Position numbers and translations under genes: made by a program
Notes under the pieces: model-generated
What the model saw: only the letters and a program-made list of their open reading frames with translations
Database searches by the model: none
What the model was told of the DNA's origin: nothing
From: CAYNEL01 sp964396225
GTDB taxonomy: Bacteria; Patescibacteriota; Minisyncoccia; Moranbacterales; UBA1568
Assembly: GCA_964396225.1 (NCBI GenBank)
Contig: CAYNEL010000003.1
Coordinates: 1-48,709 of the forward strand
Direction of reading: 5' to 3'
DNA: 48,709 nucleotides
In this document: in pieces, positions 22,521 to 30,970 of the stretch
How the letters are laid out: each line of letters opens with the position of its first letter
How positions within the stretch are numbered: the first letter of the stretch is position 1

Positions 22521-24355
22521 GCAATCCTCTTTCCAAGCTCTTCAAGAGCGACAACCAGACCGAAAAGGAGATCCTGGAAAGCGAAGCCCTCTTCCAGAAG
22601 GGTATCGCTACCGTCCGCGACCTGATCGCGCCGGCCGCGGTCAAGATGAACGCCAATTACCTCCAGGTGAACGGTACTTTCAACCGGGTGTTCTTCGTGG
22701 TGGCGTATCCGCGCTATCTCAACACCAACTGGTTCTCGCCCATCATCAACCTCGACTTCTCAATGGACACCGTGATGTCCATCCATCCCATCGATACGCG
22801 CGACGTGCTGAAGAACCTCCAGAAAGCAGCCACCCAGGTCCAGTCCCAGATTCACCTCGAGGAAGCCGCTGGCAAGATCCGCAACCCCATCCTCGAGACC
22901 GCCATCCAGGACATCGAGGAGCTCCGCGACAAGCTCCAGCAGGGGACCGAGAAATTCTTCCGTTTCGGCCTCTATATGAGCCTCTACGCGGACAGCCTGG
23001 AGAACCTGAACCAGATGAGCCGCACCATCGAGAGCATCCTCGAGGCCCAGCTCGTCTACGTCAAACCGGCCGTCATGCGCGCCGAGGTGGCTTTCGTCTC
23101 CACCCGACCCCTAGGCACCGACAAGCTCGACGTGGCCAACAACCTGAACACCTCCTCGCTTTCCACCACTTTCCCCTTCGTCTCGGCGGACCTTTCTTCG
23201 AACGAGGGCATCCTCTACGGCATCAACCGCCACAACAACTCGCTCATCCTCTTCGACCGTTTCAACCTGGAGAACGCCAATATGGTGGTCTTCGCCAAGT
23301 CCGGCGCCGGCAAAAGCTACACCGTCAAGCTGGAGACTCTGCGCTCGATGATGTTCGGGACCAACGTCATCATCATCGACCCGGAAAACGAGTACAAACA
23401 CCTCTGCGAGACGGTGGATGGCTCCTACATTCCTATGAGCCTCAACTCCAAGTTCCACATCAACCCCTTCGACTTGCCCCGGATGCGGAAGGAGGATGAA
23501 AACCTGGAGGGTCTCCTCCGGAGCAACATCGCCAGCCTCATCGGCCTCCTCCACCTTATGCTCGGCATGCTCACCGCCGAGGAAGACGCCATCCTCGACA
23601 TGGCCCTCCGCGAAGTGTACGCCGTACGCGACATCGGCGCCGAGACCGATCCGCAAACGCTCAACCCAGGATCCTTCCCCACCATGTCCGACCTCTACGA
23701 GGTGCTGAAGAACATGGAAGGCGCCGAATCCCTGGCCGCCCGTCTCCAGAAGTTCACCGAGGGCATCTTTGCCGGCATCCTGAACCACCCCACCAACGTC
23801 TCCGTCAACAACCAGCTCGTGGTCTACAACATCCGTGACCTGGAAAACGAGCTCCGTCCCATCGCCATGTACCTCGTCCTCCACCACATCTGGAACGAGA
23901 TGCGCACCGAGATGAAGCGCCGCCTCATCCTAGTGGACGAGGCCTGGGTGATGATGCAGCACGAGGACGCGGCGGCGTTTATGTTCTCCATCGCCAAGCG
24001 TTGCCGCAAATACTACACCGGCCTGACCACCATCACCCAGGACATCAACGACTTCATGCACTCGCGTTACGGCAAAGCCATCGTCACCAACTCCTCGCTC
24101 CAGCTCCTCCTCCGCCAGTCGCCGGCCTCCATCGATGTCATCGCCGAGACATTCTACCTGACCGACCACGAAAAATTCCTCCTCCTCGAGAGCGCGGTGG
24201 GTGAGGGCATCCTCTTCGCCGGCACCAAACACGTGGCTATCAAGGTCATCGCCTCCTACAGCGAGGACCAGATCATCACCACCGATCCGAAACAGCTCGA
24301 GGCCATCGAGAAGGCCAAGGCTGAATTCGACCAGGAGAACGGCTTCACCAAGTAG
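22517..24355 (+). CDS. virB4: VirB4-family T4SS ATPase
   Basis: VirB4 powers assembly of, or transport through, type IV secretion systems and type IV-like conjugative pili. The 612-residue protein has an N-terminal domain (about 1-225, including YLQVNGTFNRVFFVVAYPRY) and an ATPase domain with Walker A FAKSGAGKSYTVKLE near residue 260, IIIDPENEYKHLC after it, Walker B RLILVDEAWVMM near 470, and a motor segment TGLTTITQDINDFM. It starts in an ATGA overlap with the VirB4 N-part gene. No VirD4 coupling ATPase or relaxase lies nearby, so the system may export proteins or make pili rather than conjugate. Confidence 0.95.
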   Translation: MSNPLSKLFKSDNQTEKEILESEALFQKGIATVRDLIAPAAVKMNANYLQVNGTFNRVFFVVAYPRYLNTNWFSPIINLDFSMDTVMSIHPIDTRDVLKNLQKAATQVQSQIHLEEAAGKIRNPILETAIQDIEELRDKLQQGTEKFFRFGLYMSLYADSLENLNQMSRTIESILEAQLVYVKPAVMRAEVAFVSTRPLGTDKLDVANNLNTSSLSTTFPFVSADLSSNEGILYGINRHNNSLILFDRFNLENANMVVFAKSGAGKSYTVKLETLRSMMFGTNVIIIDPENEYKHLCETVDGSYIPMSLNSKFHINPFDLPRMRKEDENLEGLLRSNIASLIGLLHLMLGMLTAEEDAILDMALREVYAVRDIGAETDPQTLNPGSFPTMSDLYEVLKNMEGAESLAARLQKFTEGIFAGILNHPTNVSVNNQLVVYNIRDLENELRPIAMYLVLHHIWNEMRTEMKRRLILVDEAWVMMQHEDAAAFMFSIAKRCRKYYTGLTTITQDINDFMHSRYGKAIVTNSSLQLLLRQSPASIDVIAETFYLTDHEKFLLLESAVGEGILFAGTKHVAIKVIASYSEDQIITTDPKQLEAIEKAKAEFDQENGFTK

Positions 24356-24396
24356 GCCCCGGAAAGACGCTGGGGCAGCGGAACATCCCCCATCCT

Positions 24397-25410
24397 ATGG
24401 CCCAGACCATGCCGGCCCAAAACCCATCCTCGCCCGCGGCACCCCGACGAGGCCATATCCAGACATCTCGACCGGGTGTGTCATACGCCCAGCGGCCCGG
24501 GGGTGGCCCATCGGGAGCGCGGCGCCTCGACATCCCAGCCGGCACAGGAAGCGTCGTCCTACGAGCGGAAGGGACGACCAGGCGCATCGAGCTTCCCCCG
24601 ACTCTGCCCCCAGCAAGCGCTCCCATCCCGAACACCGAGCCCTCTGTCCCGGCCAAGGGCGAGGCCAGCCGCGCCGCCGCAACCCAGATGGCGGCCGGTC
24701 AAGCCAAATCCGAGACTATACTGGCCGAACAACAAGCCTACAGCCAAGCCCTCCATGGCCAGATGCAGGCCGCCCGCCTCCAAGGCCAGGCCGCCTCCCA
24801 AGCCACGCTCGACCAGCAACGCGCCCGCTCCCTCGCCATCCTGGCGGGCGGCACGGCGCCAAGCCCAGCCGCGGATACAGAGAAACGGCGCTTCCTGGGC
24901 CAGCTGAACACTCTCCGCGGCCAGATCAACAGCCTCGGGCGGCAGATCAATGCCCTCCAGAAAGCTCCCGTCAAAGGCCTTTCATTTCTGGGAAGCACAT
25001 TTTATATCCTGGCTTTCATGGCGGCCGGAACTCAGGACCTTCTCTTTGATTGGATCGGCACTATCACCACCGCTATTCCGCCCATCGGCCTGGCTTTCGA
25101 ATTCATCACCACCCTCTGCCTCGGATTCCTCATCTGGCTCTTCACTACCCTCGCGTACCCGAGAAAAGTCTTCCGGAAGAGCGGGACGGTCACCGCCACC
25201 ACCGCCTTCGAAACCATCCCCGTTGTCAACCTCCTGCCGTTCTCCATGGCTGTCGTCTTTCTCAACTGGTGGTGGGACAACAATGACGCCAAGGAACGTA
25301 ACCGTGAAAAGCGCGATAAGAAAGTAGTCGCCCTCAAGAAACGCCTGGCCCTCCTCGTCCGGCGGGAGCGAGAGCTTGCCAAACAGTCTGCTAAAATACT
25401 AAGTACCTAA
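24397..25410 (+). CDS. Membrane protein of the T4SS-like locus, unknown function
   Basis: I do not recognise this 337-residue protein. Its N-terminal 100 residues are Pro/Gly/Ala-rich and likely disordered. Residues 100-190 are Ala/Gln-rich helix, probably coiled coil (AEQQAYSQALHGQMQAARLQ). Three hydrophobic segments follow (about 195-215, 225-252 and 270-290, ending FLNWWW), and the tail is very basic and helical (KERNREKRDKKVVALKKRL). Gln/Ala coiled coils before membrane helices occur in scaffold proteins. It lies 41 bp after virB4 and 9 bp before the pilin-like gene, so all belong to one operon. It may take the place of a VirB8- or VirB10-like bridge, which is inference only. Confidence 0.65.
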   Translation: MAQTMPAQNPSSPAAPRRGHIQTSRPGVSYAQRPGGGPSGARRLDIPAGTGSVVLRAEGTTRRIELPPTLPPASAPIPNTEPSVPAKGEASRAAATQMAAGQAKSETILAEQQAYSQALHGQMQAARLQGQAASQATLDQQRARSLAILAGGTAPSPAADTEKRRFLGQLNTLRGQINSLGRQINALQKAPVKGLSFLGSTFYILAFMAAGTQDLLFDWIGTITTAIPPIGLAFEFITTLCLGFLIWLFTTLAYPRKVFRKSGTVTATTAFETIPVVNLLPFSMAVVFLNWWWDNNDAKERNREKRDKKVVALKKRLALLVRRERELAKQSAKILST

Positions 25411-25419
25411 CACACACCT

Positions 25420-26148
25420 ATGCCCAAGCCTTTCGTGCTCCTGTTCGTGGCCGTGTTCGGGACGATGCTCGCTCTCGGCCTGCCGGAGACGGCATCCGCC
25501 CAATTCAATTACCAGCCGATGGAGAACCTCCCGGGCTTCGAGGGCGACAATATCGCCGACTTCCCGACCTACGTGGTCGACCTCTACCGTCTCGGCATCT
25601 GGATCGTGGGTCTCTCGGCCATGCTGATGATCGTCATCGGCGGCTTTATGTATATGTCGAGCGCCGGCAACACCTCGCGCATCAGCACAGCCAAGACCAT
25701 CATCTGGGACGCCATCATCGGACTCGTCATCGCCCTGACCGCCTGGCTGATGCTGAACGTCATCAACCAGGATCTGCGCGATCTGAGACTTGACAATGTC
25801 CAGTTCCAGCGATCGCAATTCAACATCACAATCAACGGCGGCGGCGGAGGTGCCGCCTCGGCCTCGAATGCGGCTATTAATGCGCCAATCACCACCGGGG
25901 TCGTGGGTCAGGCTCAAACGGATATACAACAAGCCCAGCAACAATTTTCCCAAGGCGGTTTCTGGAATAACGTGCTCGGGGCAGGAAACACTATCCTCGG
26001 AGCAGGGGGGGTATTGGCTGCTCCTGTTGTAGGGGCAGCTGAGGGCGTTATAAATGGTATAGGGACTGGTGCTGGCATTGTTTACTGTGCGTTTAGTTCA
26101 ACATGTCAGAATAGTTGGGACGCGATCAGGGGATCATTGCCCTTCTAA
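25420..26148 (+). CDS. VirB2/TrbC-like pilin-type protein
   Basis: The 242-residue protein starts with a clear signal peptide (hydrophobic 5-20, ASA-Q cleavage near 27/28). Two membrane helices follow (about 57-78, IWIVGLSAMLMIVIGGFMYM; about 93-113, AIIGLVIALTAWLMLNVI) joined by a short polar turn. That pattern is typical of VirB2-type subunits and CPR pilin-like T4SS proteins. A Gly-rich block (GGGGGAA) precedes a C-terminal region with YCAFSSTC, whose two Cys could form a disulfide outside the cell. The tail is longer than in classical VirB2 (about 120 residues). The last 200 bases are AT-richer, and this tail may be the variable part. Confidence 0.75.
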   Translation: MPKPFVLLFVAVFGTMLALGLPETASAQFNYQPMENLPGFEGDNIADFPTYVVDLYRLGIWIVGLSAMLMIVIGGFMYMSSAGNTSRISTAKTIIWDAIIGLVIALTAWLMLNVINQDLRDLRLDNVQFQRSQFNITINGGGGGAASASNAAINAPITTGVVGQAQTDIQQAQQQFSQGGFWNNVLGAGNTILGAGGVLAAPVVGAAEGVINGIGTGAGIVYCAFSSTCQNSWDAIRGSLPF

Positions 26149-26182
26149 ATAAACGCTGGCGGTTTTTGATGTTCGAGTACAT

Positions 26183-27301
26183 ATGAAAAAGTGGCTGGTC
26201 ATTGGAGGGGGCCTGTTTCTTCTGTTCCTCATTCTCGGGGCTGTTTTTGGTGATGATGCGCCCCAAAACCAATCGGGAGGAAACGCTGCGCCCCAACCCC
26301 GGATCATCCGCTACCAGTTGTCCACCGTCATAGGCAGTACCGTCCTCTCCCCGCGATATTCGGACGACGGCGGCCTGATATGGTACTATTCCGCGGCCGA
26401 TACCAGCCTGAAACGCCTGGATGTGGTCTCCGGCACTGAGACAGTGCTCCAGAAAATCGGTATTTTCCCGAACGAAGTTGTCTGGTCGCCCCGGAACAGC
26501 CAGGCGGTTTTCGCCCATCAGGAAGTGGGCAGGCAGGCCGCGTGGTACCTGGCCAGCTTCAACAGCGGCAGTGTCACGCCCCTCAAAGAAGGCCTGGAAA
26601 ATCCCACCTGGACCTCGGGCGGGGACAGGCTGTTTTACAAATTCTATTCCCCGGGGGATAAGGAGCGGAGTTTGAACGTTTCTGATCCCGACGGTAGCAA
26701 CTGGCGCAAACTGATCGATATCAGCCTGCGGTCCATCTCGACCGCCCCGCTCGAGGGCAATCTGGTGGCCGCCTGGCCGGCGCCGTCTTCCCGGATGGAG
26801 GGCGGCTACTATACCATCGACACGGCGACGGGGGCCTCGCAGAAAGTGCTCGGGGGCGGTTACGGGGCGGATTACCTGCCGCACCTCAAGTCCAAGAAGA
26901 TCTTCATCAGTCGACTGAGACAGGCGGGAGGCGACATGGTTTCGGCCGTAGCCAACGCCGACGGCTCGGGGTACCGCGAACTTTCCTTGGCGACTTTCGC
27001 TGCCAAGACCGCCTGGAGCCAGGACGGCGCCACACTCTATATGGCCGTCCCCAAATTCATCCCCGTCAACAGCCGTCTGCCGGAAGACTTCCTGAGCGGC
27101 TCCCTCGCCACCCAGGACGCCTTCTGGGCCGTCGATATCAATACAGGCGCCACCACCCTCCTCTACGATCCTTCCACGGAGAACCGGACCATCAACGCCG
27201 ACCGCCTGTTCGTCGACAGCCAGGGCCGGTTGTATTTCGTGAACCGCTACAGCGGGCACCTCCACCGCCTCGACCCTGTCATGGAGACGCCCGAGGAATG
27301 A
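26183..27301 (+). CDS. Membrane-anchored beta-propeller-like protein (paralog 1)
   Basis: The 372-residue protein has an N-terminal membrane anchor (KKWLVIGGGLFLLFLILGAVF) and then a long extracytoplasmic region with repeated WSP/WS-type blades such as VVWSPRNSQAVFA, SGGDRLFYKFYSP and AAKTAWSQDGATLYMA. This pattern resembles TolB/WD40-like propellers. It is clearly paralogous to the next gene: both contain ERSLNVSDPDG(S/G)NW(R/K)KL, followed late by FVNRY.G.L.RL. There is no catalytic signature. It follows the pilin gene by 34 bp and may be cotranscribed with the T4SS-like operon. A surface or periplasmic adaptor that binds proteins or glycans is a reasonable guess. A small AT-rich stretch precedes ATG 26183. 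Confidence 0.7.
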   Translation: MKKWLVIGGGLFLLFLILGAVFGDDAPQNQSGGNAAPQPRIIRYQLSTVIGSTVLSPRYSDDGGLIWYYSAADTSLKRLDVVSGTETVLQKIGIFPNEVVWSPRNSQAVFAHQEVGRQAAWYLASFNSGSVTPLKEGLENPTWTSGGDRLFYKFYSPGDKERSLNVSDPDGSNWRKLIDISLRSISTAPLEGNLVAAWPAPSSRMEGGYYTIDTATGASQKVLGGGYGADYLPHLKSKKIFISRLRQAGGDMVSAVANADGSGYRELSLATFAAKTAWSQDGATLYMAVPKFIPVNSRLPEDFLSGSLATQDAFWAVDINTGATTLLYDPSTENRTINADRLFVDSQGRLYFVNRYSGHLHRLDPVMETPEE

Positions 27302-27309
27302 GACCGGGA

Positions 27310-27318
27310 TGATATAAT
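27310..27318 (+). promoter_or_regulatory. Extended -10 promoter of the second propeller gene
   Basis: TGA-TATAAT lies 30 nt before ATG 27349, between the two paralogs. The -35 is poor. It suggests the second copy can be expressed separately. Confidence 0.6.
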
Positions 27319-27348
27319 GGGGGAAAACCGACCGATAACACAAACCCC

Positions 27349-28482
27349 ATGAAAAAGGTCTTTCTTTCCCTGCTCTCGCTCTTCGTGGTCACATTTGTCG
27401 CCTGGGGAGTCTACGCCTTCCTTGGTAGTACCAAAAAAGACCAGGCCGCCGACATACCTGATCCGGCCGCTCCGGGGCAGAATCTCCTTCCCAACCAGTC
27501 TGTCGAGACGTTCACTGCCCTCTCCGAGGGCATGGTTCTCGGCCCGTCCGTCGACGCCTCCGGCGAGGCGCTGTACTACATCTCACCGGACACCCGCTAC
27601 GTCCAGAAAGTCAACCTGGCCACGGGCACAGCCGAACCCATTGGCGTGCTCAACTTCACACCCTCGAAAATCTACTGGTCTCCCGACCATACCCAGGTCC
27701 TGGCCGAGGAACGCCAGGGCCAGGCCCGCCAATGGTACCTCCTCACCTTGGCCACCAAGACGGAACTCCCGCTCAAAAAAGGCATGGAGAGTCCGGCTTG
27801 GATCGACAACGGGACCCATATCTTCTACAAGTTCTACTCGCCCGAGCCACCGGAGCGGAGTTTGAACGTCTCCGATCCGGACGGAGGAAATTGGAAGAAG
27901 CTGGCCGTGACCGACGTGCCGTTCCTGGACGTCGCCCCACTCGGGACCGGAGGCACGCTCCTCCTCTGGAACCGCGGCAGCGCTCTTGAGGAAAGCCTGC
28001 TCCGCTCCATCAATACCACGAGCGGGGAAGTAACCTCTGTCTTCACCGGAAAATACGGAGCGGAGTACCTCCCCAGTCCCGACGGCAGCCGGATCCTCGT
28101 CAGCCACATAGACCAGAAGAACGGACAAGGCCTCACCCTGGCCACCATCAACCCTCAGGGCGGAGAATACCGCGGTCTCGGCATCGCCACCCTGGCGACC
28201 AAGGTGACTTGGTCCAAGGACGGCCGCTCGCTCTACTACGCGGAGCCTGCCCCACTGCCTTCGGGAGCCACCATCCCCAACGACTACTACGGCTCGCTCC
28301 GGACCAAGGACTCGTTCTGGCGCATCGATCTCGAAACCGGCAACAAACAACCTGTTGTGCCGCTCGAGAAGATCACCCAGAGCCTCGACGCCACCAATCT
28401 CATCGTGGACGAGGACGAACAATTCCTCTACTTCGTGAACCGCTACGACGGCAAGCTGTACCGGCTCTTCATCGAACGTTAG
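27349..28482 (+). CDS. Membrane-anchored beta-propeller-like protein (paralog 2)
   Basis: The 377-residue protein has an N-terminal anchor (FLSLLSLFVVTFVAWGVYAFL) and a TolB-like repetitive extracytoplasmic region (IYWSPDHTQVLAE, TWSKDGRSLYYAEP). It shares the ERSLNVSDPDG block, the F-YKFYSP block and the final FVNRYDGKLYRL with paralog 1, so the pair arose by tandem duplication, with only scattered identity outside these blocks. Like its neighbour it has no catalytic motif. Its 3' end overlaps by 14 bp the 3' end of the convergent polysaccharide gene. No terminator is visible, so read-through between the two operons would be antisense. Confidence 0.7.
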   Translation: MKKVFLSLLSLFVVTFVAWGVYAFLGSTKKDQAADIPDPAAPGQNLLPNQSVETFTALSEGMVLGPSVDASGEALYYISPDTRYVQKVNLATGTAEPIGVLNFTPSKIYWSPDHTQVLAEERQGQARQWYLLTLATKTELPLKKGMESPAWIDNGTHIFYKFYSPEPPERSLNVSDPDGGNWKKLAVTDVPFLDVAPLGTGGTLLLWNRGSALEESLLRSINTTSGEVTSVFTGKYGAEYLPSPDGSRILVSHIDQKNGQGLTLATINPQGGEYRGLGIATLATKVTWSKDGRSLYYAEPAPLPSGATIPNDYYGSLRTKDSFWRIDLETGNKQPVVPLEKITQSLDATNLIVDEDEQFLYFVNRYDGKLYRLFIER

Positions 28483-29695
28483 GAGTTTTTCGATTGGCGG
28501 CGATCAACCCCAAGGCGAGAAAAATCCAGAACTGATACGCCAGGTCAGTCCGCCAGTACGGCGTATCGAATACCCCCTGGACGAGGACCGTCGCCAGCCA
28601 TCCGAGACAGAGGGCCGCCATCCCGCCTGAGGCGGGATTTTTCATGGAGTGGAAAACGGCGCACGCCCAACTCCAGAGCATGAGGACGAATCCGGCGGCG
28701 CCGAGCAGACCGAGCGAGAGCCAGAACATAAGGATAAGGTTGTGTGGGGTCGGTACCGCCCATTCGAGATAGGGGAGGAAGTAGTGCTGGTATTCGAGAT
28801 ATGTCTCCTGGAAACGCCCAAGACCGATGCCGAGCATCGGATGGTCGGAAAGCATCCGGCCGGCGGCCTTCCAGATCATCAGCCTTGAGTCGAGGGACGA
28901 GCGGCCGGAGCCGTCGAACCAGTGGGCGAGCTTCGGGTTGTCCGTCTGGGTCAGGAGCGCCAGCCCGCCCAACGTACAGACGATCGCCAACAAGAGAGCG
29001 GCGCGGCGGAAAGACGCCTGTCCGGCATACCACCCCACCACTGCCCCGCCGATGACCAGGGAAAGCCAGGCGGTGTACGAATAGGTGTGCCAGAGCGCGA
29101 CGAGGCTTACCCCCGATCCGATGAGCAGAAGGCTCCTCGTCCAGCCCGGCCTCGCCGTCCGAAAGAGGTACCATCCGACGAGAGCGGAGACCGACACGTG
29201 CATGGCGAGAAGGTTGGGCGACGCAAAAACCCCCTGAAGTCTGCCATCGAACGTCAGCTGGTCGTCCGCGAGGAAAAAGAGGGAGACGAGAGCGGTAGCG
29301 GTTACGCCGCCCCACAGTCCCGTGAGCATCGCCGTGGTGCGGCCACGTTCCCCAAGGACGAGCGCCGTCCAGCCGAGAAGAATTGGGAAACCGAACCAGG
29401 CCTTGGCGATACCAAGCGCCCTTTCGGTCGCCGGGAAGGCGATCAGAGACAGGCCCATGCCGGCCAGCATCAGCACCGCTCCCGATACACACCAGGGATG
29501 GTCGCGAAGAATCCGGAGGCTCCCAGAGAAAGCCTCCGGTCCGTACCGGAGGGCGGTCCCAAGCGCGAGCGCCAGGACGGCCGCCTCACTCCAGTACACG
29601 GGCAGACCGGCGACATCCCACCGCCACTCGGGGCTGGCCGCGAGAAAAACGGCGGCCAGGAACCCGGGGGTGATCAGTTTATTTCCTATCGGCAT
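28469..29695 (-). CDS. O-antigen ligase/polymerase-like membrane protein (copy 1)
   Basis: Proteins of the Wzy_C/O-antigen-ligase family polymerise or transfer lipid-linked glycans on the outer face of the membrane. From ATG 29695 the protein has 408 residues and about ten hydrophobic helices. A large outer loop (about 285-335) holds family-like features: SSLDSRLMIWKAAGRMLSDHPMLGIGLGRF and TPHNLILMF. The start overlaps the stop of the upstream gene by 17 bp. The longer ORF extending to 29920 is rejected because it lies inside that gene. It is the last gene of a five-gene surface polysaccharide operon. Without homologs I cannot tell polymerase from ligase or glycosyltransferase. Confidence 0.8.
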   Translation of the reverse strand: MPIGNKLITPGFLAAVFLAASPEWRWDVAGLPVYWSEAAVLALALGTALRYGPEAFSGSLRILRDHPWCVSGAVLMLAGMGLSLIAFPATERALGIAKAWFGFPILLGWTALVLGERGRTTAMLTGLWGGVTATALVSLFFLADDQLTFDGRLQGVFASPNLLAMHVSVSALVGWYLFRTARPGWTRSLLLIGSGVSLVALWHTYSYTAWLSLVIGGAVVGWYAGQASFRRAALLLAIVCTLGGLALLTQTDNPKLAHWFDGSGRSSLDSRLMIWKAAGRMLSDHPMLGIGLGRFQETYLEYQHYFLPYLEWAVPTPHNLILMFWLSLGLLGAAGFVLMLWSWACAVFHSMKNPASGGMAALCLGWLATVLVQGVFDTPYWRTDLAYQFWIFLALGLIAANRKTPNVR

Positions 29696-30953
29696 ACCGT
29701 GGGGCGGAAAAGACGAGGGCGGAGAGAAGAAGTAAGAGCGGCAGCACGTGGACTGAAAAAAGCGGGCTTTCAAAGACGGAGTGGGCGGCAAAAACAGCGA
29801 TGCCGGCGGCCGCGCCGCGAGCGAAACCGTCTCGACTCCGGAGCCCCTCCCAGAGCCCGGCCGCGATGAACAGACCCAGGGAGAGGACGGCGATGAAGCC
29901 GGCTTCGGAAGCCACATCAAGATAGAGGCTATGGGCGGTGTACGGCTCCCGATAATCCGCAGACGGCATCACAAACAAGGGGAAATTGCCGAGCCCCACC
30001 CCGACCAAGGGACTGCTGGCGAATGCCCGGGCTCCGGCCTCCCACATCTCGAGCCGCCCCTGGTTGGACCCCTCGCCGATGTGGAAAGCTGACCAGAGCC
30101 GCGTGCCGACAGGGCTCCAGGGCGAAAGCACGCCGGCCAACAAGACGCTCCCAATGAACAGGGCGGTGAGGGAACGGCGTGAGAGCCCGCGGAGCGCGAC
30201 TTCCTGGAGACCAGCATAGGCGAGGCCAGCCAGAAGCCCGAGATACCCGCCCCGCGAAAAGGTGAGGGAATCGGCAAGCACCAGGAATGCCCCCGCGGTC
30301 CACCAGAAACGCCGTTCGGTTGGTCGGTGCCAACCGATGACAGCGGCGGCGAGACCAAGCATCCCAGCATAGTAGGCGAGGATGTGTGGGTCGGGAAAGA
30401 ACGCGCTGGCCCGGAGGAGCGTGGTCCCGCCAACATTCACGAGCAGGCTGGAATAATGAGCGGCTGTCTCGGCGATTTCCCCGCCGAGAAAAAAGGGCTG
30501 GACGGCCGTGTGCCATACGTCACGCACCCGCTCGAGCGACCAGACGAATTGCGCGCCAAACTGGAGGAGGCCGACGCCTGCGGCGGCGAGACCGCCCCAG
30601 ACCGTCCCGCCAAGCAGCCGGCCCCGGAAATCCGGACGTTCCTGAAAGAGGGCGACGAGCATCCAGGGAAGGAAGGCAAAACCGGCGAGGAAGACCGCCT
30701 TACGCAGGGCCCAGCCCGGCTCCTCGGCGAAAAGTACCGAAAAGAACATCCAGAAGAGGAAACTCGCCCAATACCATGCCGCCCCCTGCCAGAAGAAGAC
30801 CACGCGGCTGACAAGCGCCAGGCCGATCCAAACGACCGTAAGGAGGATGAAGACGGGTCGGACGAGAGCGATCGAGCCGCCAGGAAATGCCACGGCGAAT
30901 TGGAAGGGAAGACAGGCGTAGAGGAGGATGAGGGAGCGCTGGAGTAATGACAT
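29679..30953 (-). CDS. O-antigen ligase/polymerase-like membrane protein (copy 2)
   Basis: From ATG 30953 (cttATG) the protein has 424 residues with about ten membrane helices. The family's large loop again carries GRLEMWEAGARAFASSPLVGVGLGNF followed by TAHSLYLDVASEAG, matching Wzy_C. It is related in layout to the downstream copy 1 but clearly divergent. One may polymerise repeat units and the other transfer the glycan to lipid or protein. The longer ORF up to 31136 would run into the glycosyltransferase gene and is rejected. It starts 17 bp after the stop of the GT2 gene and overlaps copy 1, so the operon is tightly packed. Confidence 0.8.
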   Translation of the reverse strand: MSLLQRSLILLYACLPFQFAVAFPGGSIALVRPVFILLTVVWIGLALVSRVVFFWQGAAWYWASFLFWMFFSVLFAEEPGWALRKAVFLAGFAFLPWMLVALFQERPDFRGRLLGGTVWGGLAAAGVGLLQFGAQFVWSLERVRDVWHTAVQPFFLGGEIAETAAHYSSLLVNVGGTTLLRASAFFPDPHILAYYAGMLGLAAAVIGWHRPTERRFWWTAGAFLVLADSLTFSRGGYLGLLAGLAYAGLQEVALRGLSRRSLTALFIGSVLLAGVLSPWSPVGTRLWSAFHIGEGSNQGRLEMWEAGARAFASSPLVGVGLGNFPLFVMPSADYREPYTAHSLYLDVASEAGFIAVLSLGLFIAAGLWEGLRSRDGFARGAAAGIAVFAAHSVFESPLFSVHVLPLLLLLSALVFSAPRYADRK

Positions 30954-30970
30954 AAGGCAAAGAGGATGGT

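Noticed and set aside
26126..27343. 405-codon open frame antisense to propeller paralog 1
   Set aside because: The paralog next door does not preserve it, and the product has no recognisable domain.
29696..29920. N-terminal extension of the first O-antigen ligase-like ORF
   Set aside because: It lies within the upstream gene and reads as low-complexity Ser/Pro sequence. ATG 29695 gives the normal N-terminal helix.
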